In this document: piece by piece, positions 40,500-52,105 of the stretch
Position numbering within the stretch: position 1 is the first letter of the stretch
Layout of the letters: every line of letters begins with the position of its first letter
From: Nothopassalora personata
Lineage: Eukaryota > Ascomycota > Dothideomycetes > Mycosphaerellales > Mycosphaerellaceae
Length of the DNA: 64,000 bases
Direction: 5' to 3'
NCBI GenBank assembly: GCA_033816765.1
Contig: CM066287.1
Location: forward strand, 5,270,001-5,334,000
Program-made: the position numbers and the translations under genes
Notes under the pieces: model-generated
What the model was told of the DNA's origin: nothing
The model's database searches: none
Seen by the model: only the letters and a program-made list of their open reading frames with translations

Positions 40500-43400
40500 T
40501 CACACTAAGAGAAAGGAGAAGAGAAGGGAACTAAAATCCCAATTCTTAGGAGAGACAATTAGAAGAGATAGTTCAACCTTTAGAGATATAAGATAGAGAG
40601 CCAGTTAGCATTCTTTACAATTAATAACCTATTAGAAGTGTTATTTAACAACATTAAGGGCAAGAACCTAAAACTCTAGGAAGAGACTAAGATTAAAGAG
40701 ATTCTTAATACGCTAACATAGACAAAACAAAATGCAGCTTACTGCTTTAGTATCCTAAGTAGGATTATAGAAGAAGATGAATTTAAGCTTAAGGGCTCTT
40801 ACGAATCTAGAAAAGCTACTAAGATATAGGTGCATCTCTAGAATAAGTATAGCTAGGTGTTGCTAACCTATACACATAAGCTCATAAAACAGTTTATGAA
40901 CTTTAAGATAAGTAAAGAGTTCACTATTAGATCTGCATAGGCATACCTAGTGTCTCTTAGAAGGAGGATTGCTAATGTTAACCTAGAGGGCTAGTACTAT
41001 AGGAAAGCTAATGTAAGAATAACCTAGCTTTTAAGCTTACTACTACCTAACTACTATGTAGCTAGGGATACTATTATAGCTTAGCTAAAGATGGATTATA
41101 AAAGGACCTTAAAGATCCTTAAGGCTTAAGAGGCTAGATTAAATCCCTCTAAGGCTAAGTATAGTATAGTAGCTACCTAGGTTAGGCCCTTAGGTTAGGC
41201 AAGATCACTTTCCTACCTTCTCTATAAGAAGGACTATCTTATTAAGGACTGCCCTAGTCTCTCTAAGGCAAAGAAGGTCCTTAGATCTCATTCCTAAGTA
41301 CTATCCTCCTAGAATGTAACATATGTTAAGAAGAGAAGATCTCTACTACTATCTTTAAGAAGAACACTAAGAGAGAAGTCCTCTATAGAGGAACTTAAGA
41401 CAATAGTAAAGAAACTTAGCTCTAACATGCTATTACTCTAGAAGAACTAGGCCTAGTCTCCTTCCTCTAAAATAAGGAAGACTAGGAAAGGTTTCTCTAC
41501 CTAAGAGCTACCTAACTTATGCAACTTATCCTAGAAGACAATGTCTAATAATAATAAGTATAATGAAGTGGCTTACTTAACTACAGAAGTCTAAGGCAAG
41601 TTCCCCTTATTAGAGTAGTTACTTAATTCTTATGCTTCATCCTATATAACTAACTAGAACTGCCTCTTTAGATCCATAGCTCCCTTAATAAAGAAGAAAT
41701 GGATTAAAGTAGGAGGTAGGCATTTGTTAGCTACTTATATTAGGACTATAGAGATAAGTAGGAGATCTAGTAGGAAAGTTGTTTTAGAAGATGTTCTACT
41801 TATACCTAAGCTAGGGGTGAACCTAGTTTCTTAGAACTAGTTTAGTAAGCAGTTTAGTGTTCAACCTCCTTCATTTTCTCTTATATCCCCCTCTAGCTAA
41901 ACTGTTGTCTAGACAAGGCTTCTTAGGGGGGTTCTATTCATTAATAAGATTTCTCCTCTACTATAAGAAAGGGCACATCACTTATTATGTGCACTACTAA
42001 TAGAGAATGCCTTTGTAACTGCTGAATTAGAGACTAACCTAAAACAGTAGGAGCTTTAGCATAGAAGATTTGCACACTTTAGGAAGAACTTGCTCTAGAA
42101 TCTTTATAAGGTAATAGACTTAAAAGAACCTATTCCTATTCCTAGGGATAGCTTCCACTAGTGTAGAGTGTGTTTAATAGTAAAGATAAAGAAGTACAAA
42201 GGCAAAGTTACTAAGAGAAGACCTAAAAGACTTACCCTTGTATCTATTAACATATGTAGTCCACTACTAACATTAAGGCTAGGGTTCAAATACTAGCTTA
42301 AGGTTGTTAATAACTTCTCTAGAAAAAAGTGGACCTATCCTCTTAAGAAAAGAGAAGATGCTCTAGTTGCTCTCTAGAACTAGAAGATTAAGGCAGAGAG
42401 GAAATCATTAGTATAGTTAAAAGCAGTTAGGCTTGACAATGTAAGGGAACTTATTACATTAGTTAAGCAGTAGGAGAAGGATTTGGGAATTGGGCTAGAG
42501 CATACTAAGGCATACAACTCGCTCTAAAATAGACTAGTTAAAAGGTCAATACAAACCTTAGAAGACTCTATAAGGGCAATGCTTAAAGAGGCTAAGATGC
42601 TAATTGAATTCTAGCCTAAAGCACTAGAAGCCTAAACCTACATAAGGAATAAACTACTAAATAGTCTAGACTATAATAGGTTTAAGGTTTTACTAGATAA
42701 AGCCTTTAATGGTATTAAGCTAACTATTAACCATTTAAAGGTTTAGAGATGCAAAGCTATTGTCTACATAGACACAAGATCCTAGCCTTAATAGGTAAGA
42801 AGTAATAAACTAATAAATAGAGGTAAAGAAGCAGTGTTTATTAGATACGTTAAAAACACAGCTAAGGCCTAGCTCTTTTAGGAACTAGACATAAAAGCTG
42901 TTAAATAACACACATATATAGACTTCTTTAAGGACTAACCTAGAGGTAATATAGATCTTAATATTATAAAATTGAATCTATTAAGCAATGCACTAGCTAG
43001 GAGACCCTTAGGGAGGCTAAGGAAGGACATATCCTTAGAGTAACCTGTTCACTATTTAATTATTCAGTAGAGCAGCCTAGTAATAGCCTAGCTAGGAAAG
43101 CTGTTTATGCAACTTCCCTAGCCTCTAAAGAATGTAGGGGAATTTTAGAAAATCGATAAGCCAATTAAGATAAGTTCACTAGATCTCTAGGAAAAGAATG
43201 TTACTAGGACATAAGTGACTACTCTTAGATTATCCCTTAGTAAGAGGAGGGCTAACTATAATGTTAAGGGCTATAAATGGAAACAGAAAGCCCTAAGATC
43301 TATAGTCCCTATACCTGAACTAGCTACTAAAGTGGGAGAAGCAATAGACCTCTTAGAGAACCTTACTACTTACTACTAAGCTTTCTTTGCAGCTATGCAA

Positions 43401-44910
43401 TTAGTAGATAATTCAGTACTATAGGATAGTAAATTCCTAGAAGAAGTTAAGGAGATGGCCTTTATAGCAACTATAGAAGTCATTGCATATAAGCAAGAGA
43501 TCCTAATTCTAAAGTCCTATAAGGATGCTATAAATAATAAGAAATAGGGACACCTTTAGAAGGAAGCAATCTAGAAGGAGCTAGATGCTCTTTAGAGTAA
43601 CAACACCTAGGAGAATGCTGTTCTACTAAAAGGAGCAAACTTAGTTACGTTAAGATAGGTCTTTAATGTTAAAAGAAGCATTAGTAGAGCCATTGAAAAG
43701 TTCAAGGCTAGGCTAGTTATAAGGGGCTTTTTATAGAAGTTTAGTGTTAATTTTATAGAGACATTTGCGCCTACAGTTAGACATAATACCCTTAGGGTGT
43801 TTATAGCTATTATATGTAAGAAGGATCTCTATCTTCACTAAGTAGATGTGAACAATGCGTTTATAGAAAGTACCCTCTATAAAGACATCTTTATATTACC
43901 ACTACTAGGAGTTAAGCTTCTACTAAACATAGTGTTTAAGATCCTTAAAAGCTTATATAGACTTAAGCAAGCAGCTAGAGATTAGAATTAACTCTATGTG
44001 TTAAAGCTTAGAGAGATTAGATTTATATAGTTAGAGGTGGATCTATGCCTACTTATTTATAAGGAAAAAGAGATTATAATTCTTACATATGTAGATAACA
44101 TTCTAATTGCTGCACTAAAGTTAATAGATATTCTCTAGTTTAAAAGAGAACTTAGTAAAGTCTTTAAGATTAAAGATCTTAGTGAACCTAAAAAGATCCT
44201 TAGTATAAGAGTTATAAGGGACAGGAGGAGAGGAATCCTAAAACTTGACTAGGGACACTTTATTAGGGACAACCTTACTAAGATAGGGATGAACTACAAG
44301 AAGGTAGCACCTACACACTTACCTATAGACAGCTATAAGGCTCTTAAACCTTTAAGCCACATAGATGAGAGGTATAACAAGGTAGAGTACTAAAGTATTA
44401 ATAGTACATAGATGTAGCTAGTAACAATTACAAGGCTAGACATTGCTTTTGCCCTAGGAAGGATAAGCTCATTTATAAGTGACCTATCCGCCTACTACAT
44501 AAAGGCTTTAAAGAAGATTATAAGATATCTAAGGTTATATTCTAATCTTAGCCTTGTCTTCTCTAGGCATAGAGAAGGATACCTAGTTAGATACTGTGAC
44601 TCTAATTATGCAATAGATAAAGTAGATAGAGTCTCTATCCTTAGGTATGTCTTCTTCCTCTATAGGGCACTAGTCTCCTAGATAAGCAAGAAGCAAAAGT
44701 CTATGGCAACATCCACAATAGAAGCTAAATACATAGCTATAAATGTATATGTAAAGCAATCCCAATTCCTAGCTTCACTACTAAGGGAGATAGACTGTCT
44801 AGAGTTAGTAGGAGACTGTTCCTATTGACTAAGGATCACTGGAAACTAGGAGACTATGTTAAGCTTAAGACTAGTCTAATTGAGAGGTGACAACTAAGCT
44901 GCCCTTACCC
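40500..44910 (+). pseudogene. Copia gag-pol, riddled with RIP stops
   Basis: Decayed polyprotein. Landmarks: a zinc-knuckle remnant ending KDCPS near 41260; the integrase HHCC start (ELxHRRFAHFRKN, about 42055) and C..C remnant (about 42165); RT ETFAPTVRHNTLRVFIAI (about 43760) followed by VDVNNAFIE; the RT active site YVDNILIA at about 44089, where the second Asp of YVDD has become Asn (G-to-A); and RNase H MATSTIEAKYIAI (about 44700). Most former CAG and TGG codons read TAG. Confidence 0.88.
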
Positions 44911-45167
44911 TAGTAAGGGATGCATATGTTTATAATAAGTTAAAGCACATTAACATTACCTACAATACTGTTAGGAAACTTTAGTAGAGAAGGCTTATTA
45001 CTATTAAGTACACCCTAACATCTAAGATAGTTATAGATAGGTTCACAAAGCTAAAGACTAGTCTACACTTCTAGAGGTTTGTGAGCTAGCTTAACCTGTT
45101 ATAGAGGTCTAAATACTACTAATAGGAGAAGAGCAGACTATAACCTCCTATGTGAGATAAGTAGGAG

Positions 45168-45414
45168 TGTTAAGATGTAGCATCTTAGGGGGAGCTAACA
45201 GTTAGGTTGTAATCTAATAGCCTAAGGCATCTACGATGACTTAGCTTATCGGAAGACACCTTCTCTCCCCTTTAGCTTAGATAGACATCTAACACAATTA
45301 ACACATTGGTTCCTAATATATTGCTGTATGCCCTATAGCTATTAGCTAGTTAAAGATTAATCTCTTACTCTACTCCGCTGCTAACTACGTATCCTATTAG
45401 GTCTCAACTTAACA
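45168..45414 (+). repeat. 3' LTR of the copia element
   Basis: 247 bp, same ends as the 5' LTR. Confidence 0.93.
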
Positions 45415-45535
45415 AATATAACTCTTATTCCTATTATTTATCTTCGCTTAGCTTACTTCAGCCTCTCTAAAGAATACCGCTACGTAACTTGACTTATCTC
45501 TCCTTTAAGACTAGCCCTAGAACGAGACAATAACA

Positions 45536-48500
45536 CTTTAAACGCCCTTAGGATAAGCGCTACTTAAGCAGCTAGTAGGGGAACACCCGCCCCTAGCGAA
45601 GTAGGAAGCATCCGCCGTGCGCTACTATAATAGACCACTACGAAGGACGATAAGTCTAATGACGATAACGAGCCTACTCTAAGGAAGAACGACGTTAAGG
45701 CTGCTAAGCTAGACCTCTTCTATAGAGATAGAGCTAAGTTCGACGACTGGATTAACTAGATAGATATGTATCTTATGTTTAACCTAGTCGATGCTAATAA
45801 GAGAACTATCTTCGTTATTACGTACCTTCGCGGAAGTGCGTAGAACTAGATTAAACCTTACCTTAAGGAATACCTTAAAGGTATAGGACGATTAGACCCT
45901 ACCGGAATGTTTAGGAGCTATACCCTTTTTAAAGAAAAGATGAAATTAATCTTTAGAACCTCGAACGAAGTCTAATAGGCTATACGAATCATTTAACACC
46001 TAAAGTAGAAGACGTCTACTTTAGAGTATGTAGCCAAATTCGAAGAATACGGACAAATTACCGGATAGGACTAGACGGCGTTAATAACTATGTTCCGACG
46101 TAGACTTAAAGACTCCGTTAAGGACAAGTTAATAAGACACGGGGGACGGATTACTAACCTCGAAGAGCTAATAAAGGCGTCGATTAACATCGATAACTAG
46201 CTCTAGGAACGATACTAGGAAAAGAAATACGACTCTAAGGTAGGAGGTATAGTAGGATACGCTCCGGATCGTAGACCCTTAGGAGGGTACGTTACGAAGG
46301 GAGAATCCTTACGACAAAGCTAGCCCTACTATAGACCACAGCTAATAGAACTGGACGTTACCTAACGAGGACGGAGGATCGACAAGAGTAGGGGCTACGG
46401 AAAGCCCTTTAAAGGAAAAGGAAAACTTATATACTATACTATACCTATAGTAAGGAAGGCCATATAGCGCGGGATTGCCGCGGTAAAAATATAGTGCGCC
46501 GCGAGCAGTTTAATATAATGTAACTAAAGGTAGGCAAATCTAGGAGTAGTGTTGGACCCCGACAATTCAACTATACCTAGAGAGTAGAGGAGAAGGATAG
46601 CAACCGGGTTGCGACGCCTTTCCTAGACCCCTTATAAGGACGAGGAGGATGCTATATTTAACAATATACACTACTACCGAATAACTAACAATTAAAGACT
46701 ATTAGATTGTTTAGTATAATAGCACGAGGAGTTAACTATAAAGTTAAGAAGGAATCTCGACACGGTTACGGAAGCCTTTACTAGCGATTCTATTACTAGG
46801 ACTCGTATTAAACCTACTACGACGCTAAGTTAGGCGTAGGGTACTAGCTACGATAACCGGTAGGAACCCTAGGAGCTTAGTACGGACAAAACAAGCTCTA
46901 AGAAGTAGATATAGACGAATCTTACTTCGATAACGACAATAAAGAAAACTAGAATCTAGAATAGGACGGACGCTAGTTACTAGCACTAGAATAATAAACA
47001 AACGAACTAGATACTATCGAAGAAGATTACGTACCGGAGGAGTTAAGCGAGGACTTATCGGAAGAAGAAGAGAGCGATACCGACGACGAAAACGAAGTAT
47101 ATACATTCACGGTAGACGCGCTAAGGAAACTCTATAAGTTAATTATCTACCTCTAACGAAGGCACGAAGAATTCCTACTAAAGTTCTTAGGGAAACGATA
47201 CCTAAACCCTAACGAATTCGACAAGACACTCGATATAATAAGGGGCATAGTATAGGGCTACCTAATCATAAACAATACTAAGAACTTAGCTAAAGCGGTT
47301 ATCGAACGACTACCTATAGGAAGCCGAATAACGGATACTAGATATCTAATACCGGTAGGAACTTTCGTCTTAAACGAACTACGAATAGCAGTATAGTATG
47401 TACGGGCTCTCTACTTAGAATCGTAGAAGATCTAGGAACGCAATAGACTATAAGTATAGACATAGGGTAACGGGCTATAGGTTCTAGCCGAAGCCTCTAG
47501 GCACGAAGTATAACGAACCATATACTATTCGGGAAAAGGATTAGTTCCCTAGGAATAAGCGACTAAAGGGAGTTATGCAATACTTAGGCTCACGTATCGA
47601 CATTAAACACAGTTTTCTAGACATAAGCAATCGTTAACGGACATAAGACTAGTGTTATAATCGACTTAGGAGTAGTAGGGAATTTCATCTCCGAGTCTTT
47701 CGTAAGAAGAAACGGGTTCGCTACCCTAAAGAAGAAATAGGGTTACGAGTTAATCGCGGTAAACGGATTATCGTTACCTAGCGTAGAATAGGAGACGATA
47801 CTATTGCTACTAGCTATCTAATAGCACTACGAGAATATTACCTTAGATGTTACTAATATAGCTAGTTATAACATAGTATTAGGTATGCCTTAGTTAAGAA
47901 AGCATAATCTAGTAATCGACTAGAGAAGAGGAGTACTTACATTTAGGGAATGCGACTACGTTATCGACATTTAGCCTACGTATCGATAGCGGACGATAGT
48001 AGATAAGGCAAGGAAATAGCTTAACGCATTCGAGCTTACGCCAACTAGAAGGATAGAAGAACTACCTTCGACCGGGACAGACACTAGCGTAAAGCCGCCG
48101 GGTCACGAAGTTACTAGAAGTGATAGAAGTAACGCACTATCGAAGAATACTAATATCTTAGAGTTAAGTATTCCTAAGGAGTATCGCAAGTGGTCGCGAC
48201 TCTTTAAAGAGGAAAGAGGCAAAACCGCCTTACCTAAGTACCGCCTATAGAATTATAAGATTAACATTTAGCTAGGGAAAGAGCCTCTATAGGGACCCCT
48301 ATATTAAATGTCTAAGAAAGAGCTATAGACCCTACGAGAATAGCTAAAGGAGAAGCTAGCTAAAGGATAGATAAGAAGATCCACCTCGAGTATAGGAACT
48401 CTATATATGTTCGTTCTAAAAGCAAACGGGAAGTTACGACTCGTATAAGACTATAGGAAGTTAAACGAGATTACGATTAAGAACCGATACCCGCTACCTA

Positions 48501-50935
48501 ACATCGAAGAAGTATAAGATAGATTAACCGGATCGGTCTAGTATATAAAGATTAACCTACGAGATGCCTTCTATGCTATACGAATAGTAGAAAGAGAAGA
48601 ATGGAAAACCGCTTTTAGAATAAGATACGGACTCTACAAATTCTTAGTTATGCTAATAGGATTAACTAACGCACCCGCATCCTACTAGGACCTTGTTAAC
48701 GAAACACTTAGAGACCTACTCGACGTATACGTTATCGCCTACATAGACGACATACTAGTCTACACAAAAGGATCCCTATAGGAACACATAAAACAAGTCT
48801 AGGACGTCTTCGAACGACTCACGCAATTAGGATTCAAGACGGCACCCGAGAAATGCGAATTCTATAAGAAAGAAGTTAAATTCTTAGGCTTCGTTATTAG
48901 CACTATAGGGATAACAATCGACCCTACGAAGACACAGTTAATTAGAGAATAGCTAGAACCGAAAACAGTTAAGGACGTACAATCATTCCTTAGACTAGCG
49001 AACTACAACCGGAAATTCATTAAGGATTACTTAAAGATAGCAGTACTAATAACGATGCTTATAAGAAAGGACGTTACTTAGAAATAGGGAAAGGAACAGC
49101 TTAAAGCATTTAAGAAACTTAAGGAACAATGCGCTTCAGCCCCTACGCTTCGACTATTCGATAGTAGTAAGGAAGTCTACATCGAGACCGATGCGTCTAA
49201 TATAGCAATAGGCGCGTGTTTAACATAGACATACGATAGGTAGAGACACCTAGTAGCCTATTACTCCCGGAAAATGACTATAGCGGAATAGAACTACGAC
49301 ATCTATAACAAAGAGCTTCTAGCTATTATTGCTACTATGTAACATTAGAGAGTATATGTCGAGGGCCTACCGAAGTTAACGATTCTTTCTAACTATAAGA
49401 ATCTTACGTACTTTACGACGACAAAAGAACTTACCCGAAGGCAAGCCCGCTAGTCGGAGCTACTAGGATAGTATAAGTTCGAAATTAAATATACTCTAGG
49501 ACGAGAGAATGGCCGCGCCGACGCGCTAAGCCAAAGAAGCGACTACATAGAAGGAAAAGAACCAGTATAACATAAAATATTGAAGACGAACCCCGACGGA
49601 AGTCTTAGTATAAACACGAGAGAATTTAACAACATCGTACGGATACTAGGCGATAAGGACGAACAATTCCCTATATCGTAAGGGAAATACTAAGTACCGA
49701 AGGATCGAGAAGAAGAATGTATACGACAACATTACGACGGACTAATATATAGGCATCCTAGAACTTCGAAAACAATAGACCTAATATAGCGCAGCTTCTC
49801 ATTCCTATAAATGAGACTTAAGGTATCACGCTACATTAAACAATGCGTACACTACTAACGAAACAAGGCTACGAGACACGCGAAATACGGTCACCTATAG
49901 TTTAGGACACTACCGACGAAACCATAGGACGAAGTTATAATAGACTTTATTACGAAACTCCTACCGTTAAGAGATTAGATTACGAAATAACTATACGACA
50001 TAATACTAGTTATAGTTAATAGACTTACGAAATACGCACACTTTATTCCTATATCGGAAACGTACAATATAGAGCAGCTCGGATACCTCGTACTAGATAG
50101 ACTTATCCGATATCACGGATTCCCTTAAGCATTTATAACGGATAGAGACAAGCTATTTACATTAAACTACTAGAAGACGCTTATAGGAACGATCGGAATT
50201 AAACATAAGCTATTAACAGTATATTATCCGGAAATAGACGGATAAACCAAAAGGATGAATTAAACGCTAGAATAATACCTACGACACTATATTAATTATG
50301 CATAAGACAACTAGGTCTTATTACTACTAATAGCGTAGATTGCACTAAATAACTACAAATTAGAGACAACTTTAACGATACTATTTTATGCAAACTTTAG
50401 TAAAGATCCTAACCTATTTAGAACACCTAGATCTTACCTATAAGCCGAAAGAGTAATCGTAACGACGGATACTCTTAAGGAAGTGCATAAAGAAACACGT
50501 AAGGCGATCGAAGATACATAACGAAAACTGTCTTAATAACGGTAGGACACGAGAAAAATGGCACCTCTACTAAAAAAGGGGGGGGATAAGGTCTATCTCC
50601 TTACAAAAAACTTAAGAATAAGAAGATAGACTAAGAAACTAGATCACGTTAAGGTCGGATCATTTTTTATCGATAAAGTTATAGGACTAGTTAACTACCG
50701 CCTACGACTACTACCCGACGCTAAAATCTACCTAGTCTTCTACATCTCTAAGGTAGAACTAGCGGACGCCGAAACACCTTGCTAGGAGAGCTTCTATTTC
50801 AAGCCGGAAGTAGAAAACGAATTTAAAGTCGAAAAAATCCTAGATAAGAAAGGTTAGCGATACCTTGTTAAGTGGAAAGGATACGACGAATTAGAAAATA
50901 CCTAGGAACTAGAAAGAAACCTACGAAACTGTTAG
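45536..50935 (+). pseudogene. Gypsy copy 1 gag-pol with chromodomain, RIP-inactivated
   Basis: Landmarks in order: Gag core (FVITYLRGSAQN, KPYLKEYLKG, about 45810-45880); knuckle remnant near 46440-46490; protease remnant (TSVIIDLGV, about 47650; the catalytic DSG/DTG now DLG); RT with KNRYPLPNIEEV, a GLTNAPASY remnant and the intact active site YIDDILVY (about 48740); RNase H ETDASNIAIGACL (about 49185); integrase with VIIDFITKLLP (about 49930); and chromodomain KWKGYDELENT (about 50870). Dozens of TAG codons replace Gln and Trp, so nothing can be translated. The chromodomain places it in the chromovirus branch of Ty3/gypsy. Confidence 0.9.
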
Positions 50936-51017
50936 TAAAGGCTCTAGGAGTACAAAAAAAACGGTCTAAGTAGACTAACCCCCGCGCTAGAGACCAATCT
51001 ACTAGAAAGTAGCTAGA

Positions 51018-51392
51018 TGTTATTATCTCGTTCTAGGGCTAGTCTTAAAGGAGAGATAAGTTAAGTTACGTAGCGGTATTCTTTAGAGAGGCTAAAGTAA
51101 GCTAAGCGAAGATGAATAATAGGAATAAGAGTTATATTCTAATTAGTGAGATAGTAGTATAAGTTAAACGTATTAGAACCATAAGGGTTTCTAGCGTTCC
51201 TAAATATAAAGGAATACATCCTCTAGATCTGTAGTGTCTATCTACAGATCCTATAGATCCGAAGGGTCTATAGTGTCTATCGAGGGAGTAATAGATCCTC
51301 TATGTAGGGGATCTATGTTACGAGACACGGATCCAATATCGTTACGTGCTAGTACGGGGGAGCCTTAGGCCTATCGCACTTAGACCGTAACA
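51018..51392 (-). repeat. 3' LTR of gypsy copy 2
   Basis: 375 bp. On the minus strand it starts TGTTACGGTCTAAGTGCG and ends GATAATAACA. U3 contains AGATCC/TAGTGTCTAT-type short repeats. The R-U5 half matches the other clan LTRs. Confidence 0.85.
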
Positions 51393-51468
51393 CTATCCCC
51401 CTTCCGGCCTAGTCTCGTCCCGAGACTAGTTATAACCTTAACGTTTCCTACTTCGTCTATAGGTAAGG

Positions 51469-52105
51469 ATGTCTTCTCTTCTTCCTACTCTTATCTTGTC
51501 CTCGGACGCGTTATCTACTCGAAAACGAAAGAACCGCGTAAACCGCGTCTATCGCCTCGGAGAAGAAGTTATGAAGCCTTATTCTCGGTGTCTAAAGAAT
51601 AACCTAGTGTACCGTATACATATCTCGTCCGGGAAGTGTTCTTATTACTATCTTAGTAACGTAGCGCGGTGCAATACGAAGGTAACCGAGGTAGAGTGGA
51701 AAAAGCTCGGGGATTAGCAAAAGAAGTTGTTAGCCGATCTCGATCGTACGAAGGAGGCTCTTTCGGAAGCCTTAGCGAAAATAATAGAGGCGCATACGAA
51801 GGAGATACGTCTTCGGAAGTAACTAGATGCTATTAACCGTAAAGTAGAGGAGGGTCGTGCTCTCGAGGAGCGAGAGATCGAGGAGGAGGAAGCGGCGGAT
51901 CGGGAGCTAGTAGCGTAGGGCTTACTACTCGAACCTATACCTAATTCCGGTCTTACTCTAAGTCCTCTAACTCGGAGCGCTATAGATAGTTTCGCCGATG
52001 ATAGGTTCTAGGGTTTTCTTAATAGTATAGTAGCGGAACCTGTTAACGGCGCGTTCCCGCTACTTAGCGGTAGTAGAAATCTTTTAGTAGCTAACGGCAA
52101 TTCGT
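51469..52105 (+). pseudogene. RIP-decayed antisense Zn2Cys6-like/coiled-coil ORF of gypsy copy 2
   Basis: Runs opposite to its host element, with an ATG 77 bp inside the 3' LTR. The first 82 codons are open: MSSLLPTL, a basic stretch (RKRKNRVNRVYRLG), then the Cys region YSRCLKNNLVYRIHISSGKC, SYY and YLSNVARC. Read with Tyr as RIP-changed Cys, the spacing is CX2CX6CX8CX2CX7C, the Zn2Cys6 pattern. EVEWKKL follows, then a TAG, and the frame continues as a charged helix (KKLLADLDRTKEALSEAL, RKVEEGRALEEREIEEEE) and an acidic tail (SAIDSFADDRF) interrupted by three or four more TAGs. Architecture matches the intact ORF at 36547-37026. Confidence 0.65.

Larger units (their letters stand above)
39801..45414 (+). 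mobile_element. RIP-damaged Ty1/copia retrotransposon
   Basis: Two 247-bp LTRs (39801-40047, 45168-45414) in direct orientation start TGTTAAGATG and end CTTAACA. The flanking target duplication is AATAC/AATAT, differing by one C-to-T. Removing the element rejoins a gypsy LTR segment seen intact at about 51126-51146. The start of the internal region, GGTTATAAGCCCGGG, could be a RIP-altered half-tRNA-iMet primer site as in copia-group elements; this is inference. The order integrase then RT is copia-type. Confidence 0.92.
39485..51017 (+). mobile_element. RIP-damaged Ty3/gypsy chromovirus (copy 1), hosting the copia element
   Basis: The 5' LTR starts at 39485 (TATTACGG, RIP-altered TGTTACGG), is split by the copia insertion, and ends at 45535 (ACAATAACA). 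The internal region reads gag, protease, RT, RNase H, integrase and chromodomain to about 50935. No same-orientation 3' LTR follows: after about 80 bp the sequence meets the inverted LTR of copy 2 at 51018. So the 3' end is missing or was replaced. Confidence 0.85.
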
